Source: an uncultured Lachnospiraceae bacterium
GTDB taxonomy: Bacteria; Bacillota; Clostridia; Lachnospirales; Lachnospiraceae
Length of the DNA stretch: 12,725 nucleotides
Direction: 5' to 3'
Assembly (NCBI GenBank): GCA_947594335.1
Contig: CANQEC010000047.1
Coordinates: 1 to 12,725, forward strand
The translations under genes were made by a program, and so were the position numbers. The notes under the pieces are model-generated. The model made no database searches. It was given only the letters and a program-made list of their open reading frames with translations, and was not told where the DNA came from. Shown one piece after another: positions 8,152 to 12,725 of the stretch. How positions within the stretch are numbered: position 1 is the first letter of the stretch; each line of letters opens with the position of its first letter.

Positions 8152-8204
8152 AGGAAACACGCTGTCAAACCACGCTTACTTCCGATGGAAGGAGGATTTT
8201 AGTT

Positions 8205-10115
8205 ATGTCATATGGAGATTACAGCAGCGCAAAAAAAGCAGGAAAAAAGGATTATCAGTCCCGTCTGATGCGCGGACAGAAACCTACGCTTGAGGTACTC
8301 GACGATATCCTGGATTCGCCCGATTCTCTGACTCAGGTCTCGCTCGGCCTTGTGCAGATCCCGGTTGACCAGATCGTCGGCACACGCTATGAGGGCCGCA
8401 GCAGTTCTTTTGCCGGCAATTTCATGCCGATCCTCGATGAGGACACGGAATTTGCCCACAAATGGACGGCGCTGTGCAATGCACATGAGGAAGAGGGGAT
8501 CCGTGACCCGATCAAAGCTTACGAATATATGAACAAATTTTACGTGGAGGAGGGCAATAAGCGCGTCAGCGTTCTGAAATATTTTGAGGCCATCTCCATT
8601 CCCGGCTATGTGACGCGCATCATTCCGAAACGCACAGGGGAAAAGGAAAACAATATCTATTTTGAGTTTCTGGATTTTTACAAGGTATCAAAGATCAACT
8701 ATATCTGGTTTTCAAAGGAAGGCAGCTTTGCCAAACTGCAGGAAGCGGTCGGCAAACAGCCGGAGGAAGAGTGGACCGACGACGACCGGCTCAACTTCAG
8801 CTCTATCTTCTCCCGCTTTACGTCAGCCTATGACGCAAAGGGCGGCAGCAAGCTTAAGATCACGTCCGGCGACGCCTTCCTCTCCTTTATCACGCTCTAC
8901 GGCTACCAGGAGACGGACGCTCTGTCCGCGGCCGAGCTGAAGAAAGCCGTCGTCAAGGTCTGGGAAGAATTTGAGCTTCTGGAGCACGACGAGGAGGTTG
9001 AGCTGAAGATGGATCCGGCCACGGAGAAAAAGCCTCTTCTCAGCCGTCTGATCCCGCTGGCGCTCGGAGAGCCCAAACTGAATATCGCATTTATATATGA
9101 GAAAACTCCCCGCTCCTCCGCGTGGACCTACGCGCACGAGCTCGGGCGCATGCATCTGGAGCAGACGTTCCCGGACGAGGTCGTCACCCGCAGCTATGAA
9201 AACATCACGGCGGACACGGTGGAAAACTGTATTTACAAGGCGATCTATGAAGGGTGCAACATCATCTTTACGACAACGCCGACCTTTGCTCCCGCCAGCG
9301 TGAAGGCCGCCATCGCAAATCCGGAGGTCCGTATCCTGAACTGTTCGCTGAACACTTCGCACCGGTACATAAGGACCTATTACACGCGGATGCACGAGGC
9401 CAAATTCCTGATGGGCGCGATCGCCGGAGCCATGGCGGAAAATGACCGTCTGTCCTACATCGCGGATTATCCGCTGTTCGGCAACATCGCGAACATCAAC
9501 GCATTCGCGCTCGGCGCCAAAATGATCAACCCGCGCGCGAAAGTATACCTCGAATGGTCCACGCTGAAGAATGTGGACGTCTGGGAGAATATCCGCAGCG
9601 TCGCCCCTTCCTGCATCTCAGGAAAGGATATGGTGATCCCGGAACAGCCGTCGCGCTTTTTCGGCATCTACCATTACGACGGAGAACACGCGCGCAACCT
9701 GGCAATGCCGCTGTACCACTGGGGCAAGTTCTACGAGAACCTGATCCGCACGATCATGAACGGAACCTGGAAGCATGACGACGACACCACGCGTGCGATC
9801 AATTACTGGTGGGGCATGTCCTCAGGCGTCGTGGACATTATCTGTTCGCAGAATCTTCCGGTCGGCACCAAGCGCCTCGTGGAGCTTTTAAAGCATACGA
9901 TCAGTTCCGGAAAATTCAACCCGTTCGCGGGGATCCTTTATTCGCAGACGGGCATCATAGAAGGAAGCCCCGACAGCATCCTCTCACCGGAGGAGATCAT
10001 GGAAATGGACTGGCTCGCCGAAAATGTCATCGGAACGATCCCGGAACGCGAGGAGCTTATGGATCAGGCAAAGCCTGTGACCTCCCAGCAGGGCGTGAAG
10101 GTGAAAAAAGCGTAA
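8205..10115 (+). CDS. ParB-like domain fused to BMP/PnrA-type nucleoside-binding domain, cytoplasmic
   Basis: The 636-residue protein has no signal peptide, lipobox or membrane segment. Residues 48-140 look like a ParB/sulfiredoxin-type domain: LVQIPVDQIVGT (49-60), a GIRDPI strand (98-103) like ParB box I, and YVEEGNKRVSVLKYFEA (113-129), where GNKR resembles the GERR/GHRR nucleotide-binding motif. A charged helical stretch (150-285, including EEEWTDDDRLNFSS) links it to residues 291-560, which resemble the BMP family (PnrA of Treponema and relatives; surface lipoproteins binding purine nucleosides for ABC import): LNIAFIYEK, a SSAWTYAHELGR helix, GCNIIFTTTP, AKFLMGAIAGAMA, LSYIADYPLFGNIANINAFALGAKMINP. 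No permease or ATPase gene is nearby, so transport is unlikely; I infer an intracellular sensor. The start follows a near-perfect ribosome site. A phosphoesterase gene follows 40 bases later. Both domain calls are from motif memory, the BMP one firmer. Confidence 0.83.
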   Translation: MSYGDYSSAKKAGKKDYQSRLMRGQKPTLEVLDDILDSPDSLTQVSLGLVQIPVDQIVGTRYEGRSSSFAGNFMPILDEDTEFAHKWTALCNAHEEEGIRDPIKAYEYMNKFYVEEGNKRVSVLKYFEAISIPGYVTRIIPKRTGEKENNIYFEFLDFYKVSKINYIWFSKEGSFAKLQEAVGKQPEEEWTDDDRLNFSSIFSRFTSAYDAKGGSKLKITSGDAFLSFITLYGYQETDALSAAELKKAVVKVWEEFELLEHDEEVELKMDPATEKKPLLSRLIPLALGEPKLNIAFIYEKTPRSSAWTYAHELGRMHLEQTFPDEVVTRSYENITADTVENCIYKAIYEGCNIIFTTTPTFAPASVKAAIANPEVRILNCSLNTSHRYIRTYYTRMHEAKFLMGAIAGAMAENDRLSYIADYPLFGNIANINAFALGAKMINPRAKVYLEWSTLKNVDVWENIRSVAPSCISGKDMVIPEQPSRFFGIYHYDGEHARNLAMPLYHWGKFYENLIRTIMNGTWKHDDDTTRAINYWWGMSSGVVDIICSQNLPVGTKRLVELLKHTISSGKFNPFAGILYSQTGIIEGSPDSILSPEEIMEMDWLAENVIGTIPEREELMDQAKPVTSQQGVKVKKA

Positions 10116-10155
10116 GACACGTCATGAATAAAAGACGGAAAGGAACGTGAGATTT

Positions 10156-10797
10156 ATGCGGATCATGGTGATCGCGGATGAAGAGTCCCGGTATCTGTGG
10201 GACTTTTTCGACAAGAGCAAGGTGGAGGGGATCGACCTGATCATCTCCTGCGGCGACCTGCATCCGTATTACCTCTCGTTTCTTGCCACGTTTGCCTCTG
10301 TCCCGGTTCTCTACGTACATGGGAACCATGACCAGAAATACGAGACGATCCCGCCGGATGGCTGCATCTGCATCGACGACAAAATCTACGTCCACAACGG
10401 CGTGCGCATCCTCGGCCTGGGCGGTTCCATGCGCTACCGTCCGGGCAGCCACCAGTATACGGAGCGCGAGATGCGCCGCAGGATCTTCCGTCTCTGGCCT
10501 TCTCTTATCAGGCACCGCGGCTTTGATATCCTTGTGGCGCACGCGCCGGCCTATCAGCTCAACGACGGGCGGGATCTTCCGCACCAGGGCTTCAAATCGT
10601 TTCTGTGGCTGATGGAGAAATTCAAGCCGAAGTTTTTCCTGCACGGCCACGTCCACATGTCCTACGGGCGCCAGCACAAGCGCTGCGACAAATATCAGAG
10701 TACGCTTGTGATCAACGCGTATGAACGGTACGTGTTTGATTTTGAGGACGATGTGCTCAGCCCGCTCATGTACGGAAAAGTCGTGTCAGAAAAATAA
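10156..10797 (+). CDS. Calcineurin-like metallophosphoesterase
   Basis: The 213-residue protein has the metallophosphoesterase core of the YfcE/MPP type. From the ATG at 10156 the motifs are VIADEES (D8, E10), CGDLH (G33, D34), HGNHD (56-59), VAHAP (H129) and HGHVH (H165, H167). These bind two metal ions that hydrolyse phosphomono- or diesters. Motif I is normally D-x-H; here it is D-x-E, so one metal ligand is changed, though every other ligand is kept, which argues for an active enzyme. There is no signal peptide, so it is cytoplasmic. A GTG at 10147 would add three residues but lies only two bases from the AAAGGA ribosome site (10139-10144); the ATG at 10156 has 11-base spacing and gives the usual MRIMVIAD start. 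It is the second gene of the operon with the ParB-BMP protein, which suggests a shared ligand or pathway. The substrate is unknown; a nucleotide is a guess. Confidence 0.9.
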   Translation: MRIMVIADEESRYLWDFFDKSKVEGIDLIISCGDLHPYYLSFLATFASVPVLYVHGNHDQKYETIPPDGCICIDDKIYVHNGVRILGLGGSMRYRPGSHQYTEREMRRRIFRLWPSLIRHRGFDILVAHAPAYQLNDGRDLPHQGFKSFLWLMEKFKPKFFLHGHVHMSYGRQHKRCDKYQSTLVINAYERYVFDFEDDVLSPLMYGKVVSEK

Positions 10798-10990
10798 ATT
10801 AAGGGGCTGTTGGGAAATTATCTATAGGGCTTGTTACAAATCCGTTGTTCACCTAGTCTTCGTTACATCTGTCTGTCTGCGGCGGACTGCATCCGCCTCA
10901 GAACAGACATCTGTCTCAGACATGTGTACAACTGGATTATAACAAGCTCCCGGTTAATTTTCTTCCCAACAGCCCCTTCTCTTTTTATTT
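10798..10990. terminator. Bidirectional terminator formed by the long hairpin
   Basis: The phosphoesterase gene ends at 10797 and the hydratase gene ends at 10985 on the other strand. The 16-base GC-rich stem ends in a T-rich tract in each direction: CTTCTCTTTTTATTTT after the right arm on the plus strand, and TTAATTTATTTTT after the left arm on the minus strand. This would end transcripts from both sides. Confidence 0.6.
10801..10978. repeat. 178-base imperfect inverted repeat, MITE-like hairpin
   Basis: The ends 10801-10816 and 10963-10978 are 16-base perfect complements (AAGGGGCTGTTGGGAA and its reverse complement). Inside, 10829-10836 pairs with 10940-10947 (GCTTGTTA/TAACAAGC), a TCTGTCTG-rich arm near 10868-10879 pairs imperfectly with an AGACAGA-type arm near 10903-10920, and 10881-10886 pairs with 10892-10897 (GGCGGA/TCCGCC) around a 5-base loop. 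Nearly the whole element folds into one long hairpin with bulges. It contains no gene. Exact, mobile-element-like ends suggest a dispersed non-autonomous repeat, but I see no clear target-site duplication. It fills the gap between two convergent genes. Confidence 0.75.
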
Positions 10991-12725
10991 TACTCTGTTA
11001 TAGTTGATCAGACAGCCGTCCAGGATAATCTGGCGCTCATCATCAGTCATCTCCCCGAGCTTTAACGTAAACGGAACAAGACTGCCGTCTTTTACGGCGT
11101 ATGCCGGCACTTTTGTGCTCTTCTCCTTCACAGCGGAGCGGATCCCCGGAATGTAGAGATAGTCGTGGTTCGCAAACGGAAGCTCCTCCCCGTCGATCAG
11201 AAACGGAAGCATACCCCAGTTGATCAGGTTCGAGCGGTAGCGCTTCGTCGCGTAGCTGTTCGCGATGTTCGCCCAGCCGCCGAGCACCTTCTGGCAGGAA
11301 GCAGCCTGCTCGCGCGCGGAGCCGTCGCCCGGCTTCACGGCAAAGATCGTGCTGCCGATTCCCGTATTCTCCGCGTTTACATCCGCGTACACGGCCTGCA
11401 CTGCCGAAAGAACGTCCGCCAGTTCCGGCAGAGCCTCTGTCACGCTCTCCCCGGCCTCTCTCGCCTTCTCCGCCTTCTGCACCTCTTTCGCGAGGCCGAC
11501 ATACGCCGGATCCTTTCTTGAGAGGGCGAACTCCGCAAGTCCGAGCGGATTCGAGCGGTAGGAGGAAGTCTCCCCGGACGGGATCAGCTCGTCCGTCGTC
11601 GTCACCGGATCGTGGATCTCGGAGACAACTTTCAGAATCAGATTCTCCGGAAGCTCGCACATCGCCGGCCAGTCCTTGATGTTCGGTCCGAAATGAATCT
11701 CAGCCGACGGATCCGCGACGCCCTTGCTGTCAAAGACACGGTTCGCATAGATGCTCTGATCAAAGAAATACTTCGGATTGGTGAAATTCGCGTCCACATC
11801 GGTCGCAGCCGTCAGGTAGCCCTTGTTCGCAGCCGTCGCCGCGATCGAGCGCGCGTCCATCAGCGCGACAGAGGAGATCTGGCCGTTCTGAATCTTTGAG
11901 CCCTCGCGGTTCGGGAAGTTGCGCGTCGAATGGCGGATACTGAACGCATTGTTCGCCGGCGTGTCGCCCGCGCCGAAGCATGGCCCGCAGAACGCGGTCT
12001 TTACGATTGCACCGCTCTGGATCAGATCCGCAAGCCTGCCGTTCTTCGCAAGCTCCATATAGATCGGCGTGCTCGCCGGATAAACACTTAAAGTAAATTC
12101 GTCGCAACCGATGAATTTCCCTTTCAGGATATCGGCCGCCGCACAGATATTTTCAAAGCCGCCGCCGGCGCAGCCCGCAATGATGCCCTGATCCACGTAC
12201 AGTCTGCCGTCCCGCACCTTATTCTTCAGCGTAAAGTCAACCGCGCCGCCGAAGCTGACCGCCGCGCGCTTCTCCACGTCGTCGAGGATGTCCATCAGAT
12301 TCGCGTTCAGATCCTCGATCGTGTAGGTGTTGCTCGGATGGAACGGCATCGCGATCATCGGACGGATCGCGCTCAGATTCACGCAGACGACCCCGTCATA
12401 GTAGGCCACGGCGCCCGGGGCCAGCTCTTTGTAATCCCCGGCCCTTCCGTGGATCTCATAAAATTCTTTAATCTGGTCATCGGTCTGCCAGATGGAGGAC
12501 AGACAGGTCGTCTCCGTCGTCATGACGTCGATGCCGATGCGGAAGTCCGCGCTTAAGGAAGCCACGCCCGGTCCCACAAATTCCATGACCTTGTTGTTCA
12601 CATAACCGTTTTCAAACACCGCGCCGACGATCGCCAGCGCGACGTCCTGCGGGCCTACGCCCGGAACCGGACTTCCGCTCAGATAAACCGCCACCACACC
12701 CGGCATATTGATATCGTAAGTCTGA
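10985..12725 (-). CDS. Aconitase-superfamily hydratase, partial (N-terminus beyond right edge)
   Basis: The frame is open to the right edge (QTYDIN precedes the in-frame ATG at 12706), so that ATG is not the true start. Numbering from it, 573 residues are visible. The 4Fe-4S cluster cysteines are predicted at C179 (IIAGCAGGG, in place of the common GSCTN motif), C240 and C243 (TAFCGPCFGAGD). The aconitase active-site signature appears as STRNFPNREGSK at 260-271. Near the C-terminus, the swivel domain has GSTIFAVKPGDGSAREQAAS and KRYRSNLINWGMLPFLID. Aconitases reversibly dehydrate and rehydrate a hydroxyacid such as citrate. This form departs from standard AcnA, AcnB and LeuC sequences and recalls the uncharacterised hydratase YbhJ of E. 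coli (about 750 residues), so the substrate is uncertain; aconitate hydratase is possible. It is convergent with, and probably unrelated to, the phosphoesterase operon. Its promoter is outside the window. Confidence 0.88.
   Translation of the reverse strand, partial: QTYDINMPGVVAVYLSGSPVPGVGPQDVALAIVGAVFENGYVNNKVMEFVGPGVASLSADFRIGIDVMTTETTCLSSIWQTDDQIKEFYEIHGRAGDYKELAPGAVAYYDGVVCVNLSAIRPMIAMPFHPSNTYTIEDLNANLMDILDDVEKRAAVSFGGAVDFTLKNKVRDGRLYVDQGIIAGCAGGGFENICAAADILKGKFIGCDEFTLSVYPASTPIYMELAKNGRLADLIQSGAIVKTAFCGPCFGAGDTPANNAFSIRHSTRNFPNREGSKIQNGQISSVALMDARSIAATAANKGYLTAATDVDANFTNPKYFFDQSIYANRVFDSKGVADPSAEIHFGPNIKDWPAMCELPENLILKVVSEIHDPVTTTDELIPSGETSSYRSNPLGLAEFALSRKDPAYVGLAKEVQKAEKAREAGESVTEALPELADVLSAVQAVYADVNAENTGIGSTIFAVKPGDGSAREQAASCQKVLGGWANIANSYATKRYRSNLINWGMLPFLIDGEELPFANHDYLYIPGIRSAVKEKSTKVPAYAVKDGSLVPFTLKLGEMTDDERQIILDGCLINYNRVK

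Noticed and set aside
8132..8204. A riboswitch in the leader of the ParB-BMP gene
   Set aside because: The leader is only about 67 bases and shows no multi-helix fold or terminator hairpin; only a short CCCCA/TGGGG pair is present.
8823..9395. A 190-codon open frame on the minus strand
   Set aside because: It is antisense to the ParB-BMP gene, with no domain and no promoter or ribosome site.
10147..10155. GTG start for the phosphoesterase
   Set aside because: It lies only two bases from the ribosome site; the ATG at 10156 has normal spacing and gives the family's usual N-terminus.

Overview
The window looks like part of a chromosome from a moderately GC-rich anaerobic Firmicute, most likely Clostridia and probably Lachnospiraceae. 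The reasons are strong AGGAGG-type ribosome binding sites, sigma-A-type promoters with 17-base spacers, a YfhO-type membrane protein, and gene families common in gut clostridia. This assignment is inference; there is no rRNA or marker gene here. No tRNA, rRNA, CRISPR array or transposase gene was seen.

Region 1 (1-7990, minus strand) is a cell-surface glycan operon. In transcription order it encodes a very large YfhO-type membrane glycosyltransferase with an extra N-terminal membrane module, an 817-residue protein with two GT2 glycosyltransferase domains, a WecE-type aminotransferase making dTDP-4-amino-4,6-dideoxygalactose, and a GT2 glycosyltransferase cut by the left edge of the window. 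A 162-base gap before wecE has its own likely promoter and GC-rich hairpins that could exclude one another, so the last two genes may be controlled separately. Together the genes suggest assembly and decoration of a surface polysaccharide or teichoic-acid-like polymer containing an amino-deoxy sugar.

Region 2 (8024-8204) is a divergent promoter region with one good promoter in each direction.

Region 3 (8205-10797, plus strand) is a two-gene operon and the most interesting part of the window. The first gene encodes a protein with no signal peptide that appears to join a ParB-like N-terminal domain to a BMP/PnrA-type nucleoside-binding domain, normally an exported lipoprotein of ABC transporters. 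The second encodes a small calcineurin-like metallophosphoesterase whose first metal motif reads D-x-E instead of D-x-H. I infer an intracellular ligand-sensing system, possibly for nucleosides or nucleotides; I know of no described function for this pair.

Region 4 (10798-10984) is almost filled by a 178-base imperfect inverted repeat with 16-base perfect ends. It lies between convergent genes and probably acts as a two-way terminator; it may be a dispersed MITE-like repeat.

Region 5 (10985 to the right edge, minus strand) is the C-terminal three quarters or so of an aconitase-superfamily hydratase with the iron-sulfur cluster cysteines visible.
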